Assembly: GCA_025454095.1 (NCBI GenBank)
Contig: JALOPC010000030.1
Location: 1-9,983 of the forward strand
Direction: 5' to 3'
Origin: Syntrophales bacterium
GTDB lineage: Bacteria; Desulfobacterota; Syntrophia; Syntrophales; UBA2192
Length of the DNA: 9,983 nucleotides
The notes beneath the pieces are model-generated. The model was not told where the DNA came from. It searched no databases and worked only from the letters and a program-made list of their open reading frames with translations. Below, in pieces: positions 1 to 4,883 of this stretch. How positions within the stretch are numbered: position 1 is the stretch's first letter; each line of letters starts with the position of its first letter. The position numbers and the translations under genes are program-made.

Positions 1-2
1 GA

Positions 3-407
3 ACGCTGTGGGGCGGGCGCCTGGCCGACACCTACGGCCACCGCCGGGCCGTTCTCATCGGGTACGCGGCGCTCATCCCCCTGCTCATTCTCTTCGTCAA
101 CGTGCAGGATGTCCGGCTCGCCACGGCGCTGCTCGTGCCGATCGGCATCGTCCTGCTCTCCACGTACAGCCCGCTGGTCGTGATGGGCCAGCGGTTCCTG
201 CCGAACCAGGTGGGGCTCGCCTCGGGCATCACGCTGGGGGTGGCCATCTCGATCGGCGGGATCGTGGCGCCGCTGCTGGGTCATGTAGCCGACGGCTACG
301 GTCTTCCTTCGGCTCTGACCGTGCTCTCCTTCCTCACCGTGCCGGCGGTCTTGCTGACCCTGATGCTCCCGCGGCCCCTCAAACAAGACCGGAAGTTAGG
401 AAGTTAG
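3..407 (+). CDS. MFS transporter, Fsr-like (C-terminal part, cut by window edge)
   Basis: This is the last 134 residues of a major facilitator superfamily transporter in the inner membrane; its start lies before the window. The fragment opens with GGRLADTYGHRR, an MFS loop motif of the type found between helices 2-3 or 8-9. About four hydrophobic helices follow (AVLIGYAALIPLLILFV; a segment around LLVPIGIVLLSTYSPLVV; GITLGVAISIGGIVAPLLG; and a last one around LTVLSFLTVPAVLLTLMLP). The stretch LPNQVGLASGITLG, followed by APLLGHVADGYGLP, resembles the fosmidomycin-resistance (Fsr) group of drug exporters as I remember it. The substrate cannot be read from a fragment. The last four residues, KLGS, and the TAG stop are encoded by the first two units of an 8-bp repeat array, so the C-terminus has been set by repeat DNA. 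Confidence 0.85.
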   Translation, partial: TLWGGRLADTYGHRRAVLIGYAALIPLLILFVNVQDVRLATALLVPIGIVLLSTYSPLVVMGQRFLPNQVGLASGITLGVAISIGGIVAPLLGHVADGYGLPSALTVLSFLTVPAVLLTLMLPRPLKQDRKLGS

Positions 408-501
408 GAAGTTAGGAAGTTCGGAAGCTCGGAAAAGACAGGAGAACTCGTCTGCGCGTGGGCGTTGCCGAGCTTCCCAACTTCTCAACTTCACAACTTC
501 C
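391..501. repeat. Two inverted arrays of an 8-bp repeat
   Basis: The left array has five 8-bp units: GGAAGTTA three times (391-414), GGAAGTTC (415-422) and GGAAGCTC (423-430). The right array has four units in the opposite orientation: GAGCTTCC (470-477), CAACTTCT (478-485), CAACTTCA (486-493) and CAACTTCC (494-501). The arms can pair (21 of 24 positions over 409-432 against 468-491) around a spacer of about 38 nt. The stop codon of the MFS gene lies in the left array. In RNA this would be a long hairpin that could protect the 3' end of the MFS transcript or end it, though there is no T-run. It looks like a repetitive extragenic element; whether copies exist elsewhere in the genome is unknown. 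Confidence 0.85.
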
Positions 502-622
502 TCCCCGCCAGGAACCCGGCCGGACGACTCTGCAACTTCAATGTGACGAAACGGTGCATTTCCTGACCGAAGCCCGGGAGCGCCGCACGACCGTCCACGG
601 CAAAACAAAGTGTAATTCCGGG

Positions 623-632
623 TCGTTAACGA
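623..632. promoter_or_regulatory. 10-bp palindrome TCGTTAACGA upstream of the sigma-54 site
   Basis: This is a perfect 10-bp palindrome in an AT-richer patch, 24 bp before the -24 element of the predicted promoter. It could bind a dimeric regulator, but it is a single short site and no factor can be named. Enhancer-binding proteins for sigma-54 usually bind further upstream, so the role is open. Confidence 0.3.
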
Positions 633-655
633 AATTTTGCTCTTTTCCCGGCAGG

Positions 656-671
656 GGGTACAATCCTTGCT
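656..671 (+). promoter_or_regulatory. Sigma-54 (-24/-12) promoter candidate
   Basis: The sequence GGGTACAATCCTTGCT matches the RpoN consensus TGGCACGN4TTGCW. The essential GG (657-658) and GC (669-670) are exactly 12 bp apart, AC is present at 660-661, and TTGCT is complete. Only the first T, one C and the G before the spacer differ. Transcription would start near 682, just before the structured RNA. A weaker sigma-70 reading also exists in the same place (TTGCTC at 637-642, 16 bp, TACAAT at 659-664). The site belongs to the plus strand and could drive the RNA element and the small membrane protein gene. Confidence 0.5.
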
Positions 672-748
672 ATTACATATTGACAAATGGAAGGCGACGT
701 GACACATTAACGCGTCGAAAACAATCCGGAAGAGTTCCCTGCGGCGCG

Positions 749-929
749 GGCCTCATGACTTTCAAAAAGGGCCATATCCCTTCCGGGCCATGCCCGCCAC
801 AGACATTCTTCGCAGGGAATAAACCCCTTCCGGTCATGCGAGGTGTTCCATGGTGTATCGAACTGTTCTTTTCGTCCTTCGGGACCACTCATAAGGGAGT
901 CATGACGGGCCGGGTTGTTCGACCCGGCC
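749..929 (+). ncRNA. Candidate structured RNA or leader element (unrecognised)
   Basis: Several stem-loops fit together without clashing. A long closing helix pairs 753-763 with 895-905 (11 pairs, two of them G-U) and continues as GGCC 749-752 with GGCC 908-911 after a 2-nt bulge. Inside it are a hairpin AAGGG/CCCTT (767-782), a hairpin CGGGC/GCCCG with a 3-nt loop (784-796), a hairpin CGCA/TGCG with an inner GGG/CCC (811-840), and GTCC-TTCG-GGAC (874-885), which has a C(UUCG)G-type tetraloop. A 3' hairpin GGCCGGGT/ACCCGGCC (908-929) uses the same GGCC as the closing helix. CCCTTCCGG occurs twice (778-786, 825-833), each followed by a CATGC. I do not recognise a known riboswitch, 6S, SRP, RNase P or tmRNA signature. 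It may be a riboswitch-like leader of the gene at 1167 or a free small RNA. Confidence 0.4.
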
Positions 930-968
930 GATCGAACCATTCAGCACGCATCCCCGGATGCCTTGCCT

Positions 969-1048
969 GAAGGAGCGATAGACCGACTCCAGGACCTATG
1001 CCGCCCTGCCGATCGCCGCGGTGATCACCGGCCGAGATCCGCTCCTTC
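969..1048 (+). other. Second leader helix enclosing a 12-bp palindrome
   Basis: GAAGGAGCG (969-977) pairs perfectly with CGCTCCTTC (1040-1048). Between them is CGGTGATCACCG (1019-1030), a perfect 12-bp palindrome. The left arm contains AAGGAG, an anti-SD-complementary sequence that the helix would hide, but no convincing reading frame begins just after it. As DNA the palindrome could be a protein-binding site; as RNA the whole would be a second folded domain about 120 nt before the start of the small membrane protein gene. Confidence 0.35.
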
Positions 1049-1166
1049 CCGCTGAATCCGTCAGCCCCTTCCAAGAGATCCCTCTCGAGTGAAGAGACCA
1101 AGGTGTCCGTGGTCAGAAGCCGTGCGGCTTGTGCGTGCTGGTAAGCTGCATTCGGAGGCTTCGACA

Positions 1167-1583
1167 ATGAAATACAAGGAAACGCTGAAACGACTGTTCA
1201 ACCGGCTGATGCACCCCGCGCTGCGGGAAAAAGAGATCATCAAAACCCTCTCGGGTCTCCCGGGTGTGCGCCCCTTCCTCTACGAGTTCAAGCTGGGTCC
1301 GCTGTTCCTGATCTCGGCGTGGCTGTTTCTCTTTCACGCCAACTACACGGGTGCAGCCGAAGAGTGGCTCCTGTACTTCTTCGGGGGCTGCGCCGTGGTG
1401 GGGGTCCTGTCGGTGCACAAGGCCGTCATGCGGTTCCTCTACCGGATCGCCCAGTTCGAGAAACCCGTGGAAGGCCAGGACCGCACCATCATGATCACCG
1501 CCGAGACGGTGACGCTGCTGGGCTTCCTGATGGCGGCCATGGTCTTCCTCAACGAGTTCCAGTCGACGGGTTTCGGGCTGTAG
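1167..1583 (+). CDS. Small three-helix inner-membrane protein, unknown function
   Basis: This 138-residue protein is not one I recognise. The start is ATG at 1167, chosen because GGAGG (1154-1158) sits 8 nt before it; a GTG further up (1089) has no ribosome binding site. Residues 1-43 are basic and amphipathic (K and R rich), then come three hydrophobic segments at about 44-59 (GPLFLISAWLFLFHANY), 66-84 (EWLLYFFGGCAVVGVLSV) and 109-128 (MITAETVTLLGFLMAAMVFL). A charged loop lies at about 94-108. By the positive-inside rule the N-terminus should be cytoplasmic and the C-terminus periplasmic. There is no catalytic motif. It stands alone, behind a long structured leader with a sigma-54-like promoter, and convergent to the EamA transporter gene. 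Function cannot be assigned; a sensory, stress or regulatory membrane role is only a guess from the promoter type. Confidence 0.75.
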   Translation: MKYKETLKRLFNRLMHPALREKEIIKTLSGLPGVRPFLYEFKLGPLFLISAWLFLFHANYTGAAEEWLLYFFGGCAVVGVLSVHKAVMRFLYRIAQFEKPVEGQDRTIMITAETVTLLGFLMAAMVFLNEFQSTGFGL

Positions 1584-1628
1584 GCTCCCGCTTCCCGCTG
1601 CAGCACCCTGACGCGCCCGGACAGGGCC

Positions 1629-1660
1629 GGGCGAAGGACGGCACCGCTGTTCCTTCGCCT
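1629..1660. terminator. Hairpin between convergent genes, possible two-way terminator
   Basis: GGCGAAGGA (1630-1638) pairs perfectly with TCCTTCGCC (1651-1659), giving 9 bp and a 12-nt loop, extended by one G-U pair. It lies 46 bp after the stop of the plus-strand gene and about 100 bp after the stop of the minus-strand gene. Neither strand has a proper T-run after it, so it is not a classic intrinsic terminator; it may stop RNA decay or work with Rho. Confidence 0.4.
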
Positions 1661-1758
1661 GGGTTGTTCACGTTTCCCGCACGATCCCGCAGCGTTTTCC
1701 GCCGCCGGCATCCCGTGCGGGCAGACCTGCCCCCGCGGTGCGCCGGGCTGCCGGCATC

Positions 1759-2640
1759 TCATGACCGATTGCTGTTCGCAAGACCCTGGAAAACCAGGAG
1801 CGACAGCGCCGCCACGATCAGCACGCCGCCCCATCCTTCCCAGAAGGAAAACCGCTCCCCCAGCAGGGCATAGGCAAAGAAGAGCCCGAGAACCGGCGTG
1901 GCCAGGGACCCGAGGCCGGCGAGGCCGGCGGGAAGGACCTTGAGGACGTAAAACCACATGAGGATGGCCACGGCGCTTGTGAGCACGACGTTGTAGGTCA
2001 TGGCCCCGGCCATCCAGGGGGTCCACCGGATCGGCGCCGAGGGGACGGCGAGCGCGACGGCCGCGAGCAGGAGCCCGCCGAAGAGCACCTGCCAGGCCGA
2101 CAGGGAGATCACGTCCACCTCGCCGAGACGGTCCATGCGCTTCGTCACGACGGCGCTTGCGGCCCACGCCAGTCCGCTCGCAACGGCGAGCGTGCTCGGG
2201 AACCAATCGCCCCGGTAGTTCCAGGGCTCGAGCAGCAGGACGAGCCCCGCCAGGGCCAGGGCGACGGCCGGCCACTGCAGGCCCCTCGGCCGCTCGCCGA
2301 GCAGCGGCCAGGCCATGAGGATCAGCCAGAAGGGCATGGCATAGACGAGAATGGCCATCTTCCCGGCACCTCCCTCGACGAGGGCCCAGGTGGCGGTCCC
2401 CACGGAGACCGTCGTGCACAAGAACCCGACCAGGAGGGTCATGGGGACGTTCCGGGGACGCAGCGGCCGGCCCTTCCAGGCGAGGACCCCCAGCAGCAGG
2501 ATGCCGCCGCCGATCGTCCGGATGGCCGAGAAATCAAAGGGGGAGACGAGGCGCATGGCCTCCTTGACGAGGACCCAGTTGTAGCCCCAGATGAGGGACA
2601 TCACGATCAATGCCAGGATGGCGCGGGGCGCGGCACTCAT
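1759..2640 (-). CDS. EamA/DMT-family transporter (RhaT/YdcZ-like permease fold)
   Basis: This 293-residue inner-membrane protein belongs to the drug/metabolite transporter superfamily, whose members usually export amino acids or other small metabolites. Two homologous EamA halves are visible, with ten predicted helices. The first begins LIVMSLIWGYNWVLVKEA (about 11-28), which fits the WG-N-V-K pattern of EamA helix 1. The first half has GERP after helix 4, and the second half has the matching LLGERFSFWEGWGGVLIVAA near the end, the usual P-LLGE-x3-x5-G-x-LI-G signature. Length is normal for the family. The start is ATG at 2638-2640, with GAGG three bases before it and AAAGG further up. It reads away from a tRNA terminator about 65 bp upstream, and no clear promoter is visible in that gap. 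The substrate is unknown. Confidence 0.9.
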   Translation of the reverse strand: MSAAPRAILALIVMSLIWGYNWVLVKEAMRLVSPFDFSAIRTIGGGILLLGVLAWKGRPLRPRNVPMTLLVGFLCTTVSVGTATWALVEGGAGKMAILVYAMPFWLILMAWPLLGERPRGLQWPAVALALAGLVLLLEPWNYRGDWFPSTLAVASGLAWAASAVVTKRMDRLGEVDVISLSAWQVLFGGLLLAAVALAVPSAPIRWTPWMAGAMTYNVVLTSAVAILMWFYVLKVLPAGLAGLGSLATPVLGLFFAYALLGERFSFWEGWGGVLIVAALSLLVFQGLANSNRS

Positions 2641-2705
2641 CTTCCTCGACCTTTCCGGAGTCCCGTCGATGCCCCGCTCACGCGACGCCTGCGAGGGGAA
2701 GCGGC

Positions 2706-2740
2706 AAAAAAAAGGAGCCTGACCGTGACGGCAGGCTCCG
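2706..2740 (-). terminator. Rho-independent terminator of the tRNA pair
   Basis: Read on the minus strand, GGAGCCTG pairs with CAGGCTCC (2714-2721 with 2732-2739), an inner CCG/CGG extends the stem, and eight T residues follow directly (2706-2713 on the plus strand are all A). It starts about 10 nt after the CCA of tRNA-Glu. It is a textbook intrinsic terminator and separates the tRNAs from the EamA gene. Confidence 0.93.
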
Positions 2741-2749
2741 TTGAGATTC

Positions 2750-2824
2750 TGGTGGTCCCACAGGGAATCGAACCCTGGTTTCCGGCGTGAGAGGCCAGCG
2801 TCCTAACCGCTAGACGATGGGACC
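2750..2824 (-). tRNA. tRNA-Glu, anticodon CTC
   Basis: A complete cloverleaf is readable on the minus strand. The acceptor stem is GGTCCCA/TGGGACC, with discriminator A and an encoded CCA (2750-2752). The D-arm region is TCTAGCGGTTAGGA. The anticodon loop CTCTCAC, between CTGGC and GCCGG, gives anticodon CTC for GAG codons. The T arm is CAGGGTTCGATTCCCTG. It follows tRNA-Gln after a single base and shares its promoter and terminator. Confidence 0.96.
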
Positions 2825-2825
2825 T

Positions 2826-2899
2826 TGGCTGGGGGACAAGGATTCGAACCTTGGTAGCAAGATCCAGAGTCTTGAGTCCTACCACTAGACGATCCCCCA
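2826..2899 (-). tRNA. tRNA-Gln, anticodon CTG
   Basis: A complete cloverleaf is readable on the minus strand. The acceptor stem is TGGGGGA/TCCCCCA, with discriminator G and an encoded CCA (2826-2828). The D-arm region is TCTAGTGGTAGGA. The anticodon loop CTCTGGA, between CAAGA and TCTTG, gives anticodon CTG for CAG codons. The T arm is AAGGTTCGAATCCTT. It is the first gene of the tRNA-Gln/tRNA-Glu transcript. In bacteria using the indirect route, GluRS and GatCAB can act on both tRNAs, but nothing here shows which route is used. Confidence 0.96.
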
Positions 2900-2925
2900 G
2901 GATCTTCCCGATCTGGAAGCACGAG

Positions 2926-2954
2926 AAATTAGACGAAACCTTCTGAAATGTCAA
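2926..2954 (-). promoter_or_regulatory. Sigma-70 promoter of the tRNA pair
   Basis: On the minus strand the -35 box is a perfect TTGACA (2949-2954). After a 17-bp spacer the -10 box is TAATTT (2926-2931). The -10 box ends 27 bp before the mature 5' end of tRNA-Gln at 2899, which leaves a short leader for RNase P to remove. It diverges from the promoter of the yceD operon. Confidence 0.85.
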
Positions 2955-2985
2955 GGCGAAAAATTCAGGCGGCGGAAAAGCCCCC

Positions 2986-3009
2986 GGTCCGGGCCGGCTG
3001 CCCGGGACC
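2986..3009. other. GC-rich hairpin between two divergent promoters
   Basis: GGTCC-GGGC pairs with GCCC-G-GGACC (2986-2994 with 3000-3009, one bulged G), a 9-bp stem with a 5-nt loop. It lies between the tRNA promoter and the yceD promoter, upstream of both, so it should not be transcribed from either. It may be a simple spacer or a protein site; no function is clear. Confidence 0.3.
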
Positions 3010-3081
3010 CTGCGCCGGCCCGCGGAAAGACGGGTTTCATTCACGATATGGCGGGGTTAACTCCTCCGTGGCGCAGCAAAA

Positions 3082-3121
3082 AGTACTTGACAAAATAAGG
3101 GTTTTGTAATTAACAAGTACT
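3082..3121 (+). promoter_or_regulatory. Promoter of the yceD-nrdR operon with a flanking operator-like dyad
   Basis: The -35 box is TTGACA (3087-3092), and 17 bp later the -10 box is TTAACA (3110-3115). The start site should be near 3122, giving a leader of about 53 nt. AGTACTTG (3082-3089) overlaps the -35 box, and its exact inverted copy CAAGTACT (3114-3121) overlaps the end of the -10 box and the start site. The half-site centres are 32 bp apart, about three helical turns. A smaller inverted repeat ACAAAA/TTTTGT (3090-3095, 3102-3107) lies in the spacer. This arrangement suits a repressor of a fatty acid operon, but the factor is unknown. A leader hairpin GCTTCC-TCCG-GGAAGC follows at 3133-3148. 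Confidence 0.65.
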
Positions 3122-3174
3122 CTTTCGCGAAGGCTTCCTCCGGGAAGCGAGAATCCATTCGCAAGGGACTCTCT

Positions 3175-3711
3175 TTGAAGATTCAAGTATCGCTCATTCC
3201 CGAGGAGGGGCGCCGGCTCCAGTACACGCTCGAAGGGGACTGGTACCGGGAAATGCTCCAGAAGGGCGGCGCGATCGAATTCCGGATCCGCCCGGCGGAG
3301 GTGTCCGTTGCGATCCACAAGGTCCTCGACGCGGTGACCCTCGACATCCAGGTGGAAACGGCCCTGGATCTGGGCTGCGGGCGATGCCTCGAGCCCTTCG
3401 AGCTGCCCGTGCGAGGCGGCTTCCGCTACACCCTGGTCCCCTCGCGCGGCCCGGAGGAACAGAAGGAGGAACTCTCCGACGAGGACATCTCGTTCGGGTA
3501 TTACCAGGATGACCTGATCGACCTCGACGCCCTGGTCTTCGAGCAGATCCTGCTCCAGGTCCCCATGAAACCGCTTTGCGCGGAAACCTGCCGTGGGCTC
3601 TGCACGCAGTGCGGAGCCAACCTCAACGCGGGATCCTGCGGATGCAAGCCCGGCGCGGTGGACAGCCGCCTGGACGCACTCAGGAACTTCAAGGCAAAAA
3701 AACAAACCTGA
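3175..3711 (+). CDS. yceD: YceD/DUF177 family protein
   Basis: This 178-residue soluble protein belongs to the DUF177 (YceD) family, almost always encoded just before rpmF and linked to 23S rRNA or large-subunit maturation in studied organisms. The family's cysteine pairs are present: CGRC (68-71) in the middle, and CAETCRGLCTQCGANLN with C135, C139, C143 and C146, followed by C155 and C157, likely metal-binding. An acidic stretch (about 93-104) precedes the conserved DLIDLDALVFEQILLQVPMKPLC region. The start is TTG at 3175, chosen because AAGGGA (3163-3168) lies 6 nt before it and MKIQVSLIPEEG is a natural N-terminus; no ATG fits. It is the first gene of the long operon and is followed 15 bp later by rpmF. 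Identity is secure; the molecular role is less so. Confidence 0.92.
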   Translation: MKIQVSLIPEEGRRLQYTLEGDWYREMLQKGGAIEFRIRPAEVSVAIHKVLDAVTLDIQVETALDLGCGRCLEPFELPVRGGFRYTLVPSRGPEEQKEELSDEDISFGYYQDDLIDLDALVFEQILLQVPMKPLCAETCRGLCTQCGANLNAGSCGCKPGAVDSRLDALRNFKAKKQT

Positions 3712-3726
3712 CGGAGAAACCAACCC

Positions 3727-3912
3727 ATGCCGAACCCAGTAAAGAGACACTCGAAATCGAGGCGGAACAGCAGAAGGGCCCACGACTTCATCAACGCGCC
3801 GGCCGGCTCGGTCTGCCCCCAGTGCAACGAGCCGAAGCTGCCCCACCGTGCCTGCAAGAACTGCGGCACGTACAAGGGCAGGGAAGTGCTGAACGTCGAC
3901 AAGGGCGAATAG
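3727..3912 (+). CDS. rpmF: Ribosomal protein bL32
   Basis: This 61-residue protein is bL32 of the large ribosomal subunit, which sits near the 23S rRNA at the subunit surface. The N-terminus is typical and very basic (MPNPVKRHSKSRRNSRRAHD). The zinc ribbon is intact, with C30-x2-C33 (CPQC) and C43-x2-C46 (CKNC), so this is the zinc-binding form rather than the cysteine-free paralogue made in zinc shortage. GGAG at 3713-3716 precedes the ATG by 10 nt. It lies 15 bp after yceD and only 19 bp before fabD; in most relatives plsX and fabH come between. The usual coupling of ribosome and lipid synthesis genes is therefore kept, in a shorter form. Confidence 0.97.
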   Translation: MPNPVKRHSKSRRNSRRAHDFINAPAGSVCPQCNEPKLPHRACKNCGTYKGREVLNVDKGE

Positions 3913-3931
3913 CATCGCCGCCGGGGATCCT

Positions 3932-4879
3932 ATGGCCAGGCTGGGCGTCCTTTTTCCCGGGCAGGGCTCGCAATACGTGGGCATGGGCCGGGATCTGTTC
4001 CAGCAGTTCGAACCCGCCAGGGCGTGCTTCGAGGAGGCGCGGGCGGTGCTCGACGTGGACATCGGCCGCCTGTGCTTCGAAGGTCCCCGGGAGTCGCTGG
4101 ACCTTACCGAGAACACCCAGGCAGCCACCCTGACCCTGGAGATCGCCGCCTGGCGGGTCTTCGAGGAGCAGCTCGGGGTGCGCCCGTCGGCCATGGCAGG
4201 CCACAGCCTCGGGGAATACGGGGCGCTCTGCGCGGCGGGGGCACTCGGGTTTGCCGACACGCTGCGGCTCGTCCGGAAGCGGGCTTTCCTGCAGCAGCAG
4301 GCCGTCCCCCCCGGCGTCGGGGCCAATGCGGCGATCCAGGGGCTTGACCGGGACACGGTCGAAGCCCTGTGCCGGGAGGTGAGCGCCGAGGCGGGGCTCG
4401 TGAGTCCCTCGTGCTACAATGCCCAGGACCAGACCGTCGTATCGGGGTACACGGCCCCGGTGGAGGCGGTCATGGCGAGAGCCCTCGCAGCCGGCGCCAA
4501 GCGGGCGCTGAAACTCCCGCTGAGCGCGCCCTTTCACTGCGCGCTGCTGGAAGGGGCGGCACGGCGGTTCGGCGCCGATCTCGAAGGGGTCGCCTTCCGG
4601 GACTGCAGCGCCCCCGTGATCCCGAACTGCGAGCCGGGGGCCGTTCACGCGGCCGCCTCGACAAAGGGCCTGCTCATCCGGCAAATCCACCAGCCCGTGC
4701 GCTGGCTCGAAACGATCGAGAAAATGGCCTCGATGGGAATCGACACGGTCATCGAGATGGGCCCCAAGAAAGTGCTTTCGGTGCTCGCCCTTCGGATCCG
4801 CCGGGACCTCACGGTGCTGAACGTGGAAAATCTCGAATCCCTGCAGAGGACCGTGGAAGTCCTTTCGGGAAAGAGTTGA
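3932..4879 (+). CDS. fabD: Malonyl-CoA:ACP transacylase
   Basis: FabD moves malonyl from CoA to the acyl carrier protein, supplying the extender unit of type II fatty acid synthesis in the cytoplasm. At 315 residues it has the usual length. All key residues are visible: GQGSQ (10-14, Q11 of the oxyanion hole), GHSLGEY (90-96, nucleophile S92), R117 in VRKRAFLQ, which binds the malonyl carboxylate, and catalytic H202 in SAPFHC. VIEMGPKKVLS near the end is the conserved C-terminal motif. The GxGAMAAI motif reads GVGANAAI, a mild change at residue 132. The start is ATG at 3932, preceded by a modest GGGGA. The gene sits directly after rpmF and 4 bp before fabG, and its substrate protein AcpP is encoded two genes on. 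Confidence 0.96.
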   Translation: MARLGVLFPGQGSQYVGMGRDLFQQFEPARACFEEARAVLDVDIGRLCFEGPRESLDLTENTQAATLTLEIAAWRVFEEQLGVRPSAMAGHSLGEYGALCAAGALGFADTLRLVRKRAFLQQQAVPPGVGANAAIQGLDRDTVEALCREVSAEAGLVSPSCYNAQDQTVVSGYTAPVEAVMARALAAGAKRALKLPLSAPFHCALLEGAARRFGADLEGVAFRDCSAPVIPNCEPGAVHAAASTKGLLIRQIHQPVRWLETIEKMASMGIDTVIEMGPKKVLSVLALRIRRDLTVLNVENLESLQRTVEVLSGKS

Positions 4880-4883
4880 GACG

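Larger units (their letters stand above)
408..1166. other. Long gene-free region with regulatory and structured-RNA signals
   Basis: No reading frame here has a convincing ribosome binding site or a recognisable protein. In order, the stretch holds the rest of the inverted 8-bp arrays, a palindrome TCGTTAACGA (623-632), a sigma-54-type promoter (656-671), a candidate structured RNA (749-929) and a second helix enclosing a palindrome (969-1048). The part from about 600 to 720 is more AT-rich than its surroundings, as expected of a promoter. It probably serves as the 5' leader of the small membrane protein gene at 1167. Confidence 0.6.

Noticed and set aside
391..501. CRISPR array
   Set aside because: The units are 8 bp with no spacers and the two arrays are inverted, unlike CRISPR repeats of 21-48 bp with unique spacers. 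No cas genes are present.
680..708. TTGACA at 680-685 as a sigma-70 -35 box
   Set aside because: At 17 or 18 bp spacing the -10 candidates (CACATT, ACATTA) are poor. The sigma-54 match just upstream is better, though this site cannot be excluded.
788..803. GCCCGCCACAG, reminiscent of part of a cobalamin riboswitch box
   Set aside because: The partner elements of a cobalamin riboswitch are not found upstream, and the bases take part in another hairpin.
458..970. A 170-codon plus-strand reading frame in the gene-free region
   Set aside because: No ribosome binding site, no family resemblance, and it runs through repeat arms, a promoter and several hairpins. Its composition looks like translated non-coding DNA.
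889..1167. A 92-codon minus-strand reading frame opposite the leader
   Set aside because: No convincing binding site or motif, and it is antisense to the structured leader. Probably a chance open frame in GC-rich DNA.
2750..2899. Integration site or mobile element at the tRNA genes
   Set aside because: Both tRNAs are complete with normal promoter and terminator. No duplicated tRNA end, integrase or transposase gene is visible in the window.
3037..4356. Very long minus-strand open frames here and at 3791-5230, 5945-7210 and 7695-9239
   Set aside because: They lie opposite clearly identified genes (yceD, fabD, fabG, fabF, glyA). GC-rich codon bias keeps the antisense frame open; the translations are low-complexity and lack motifs.
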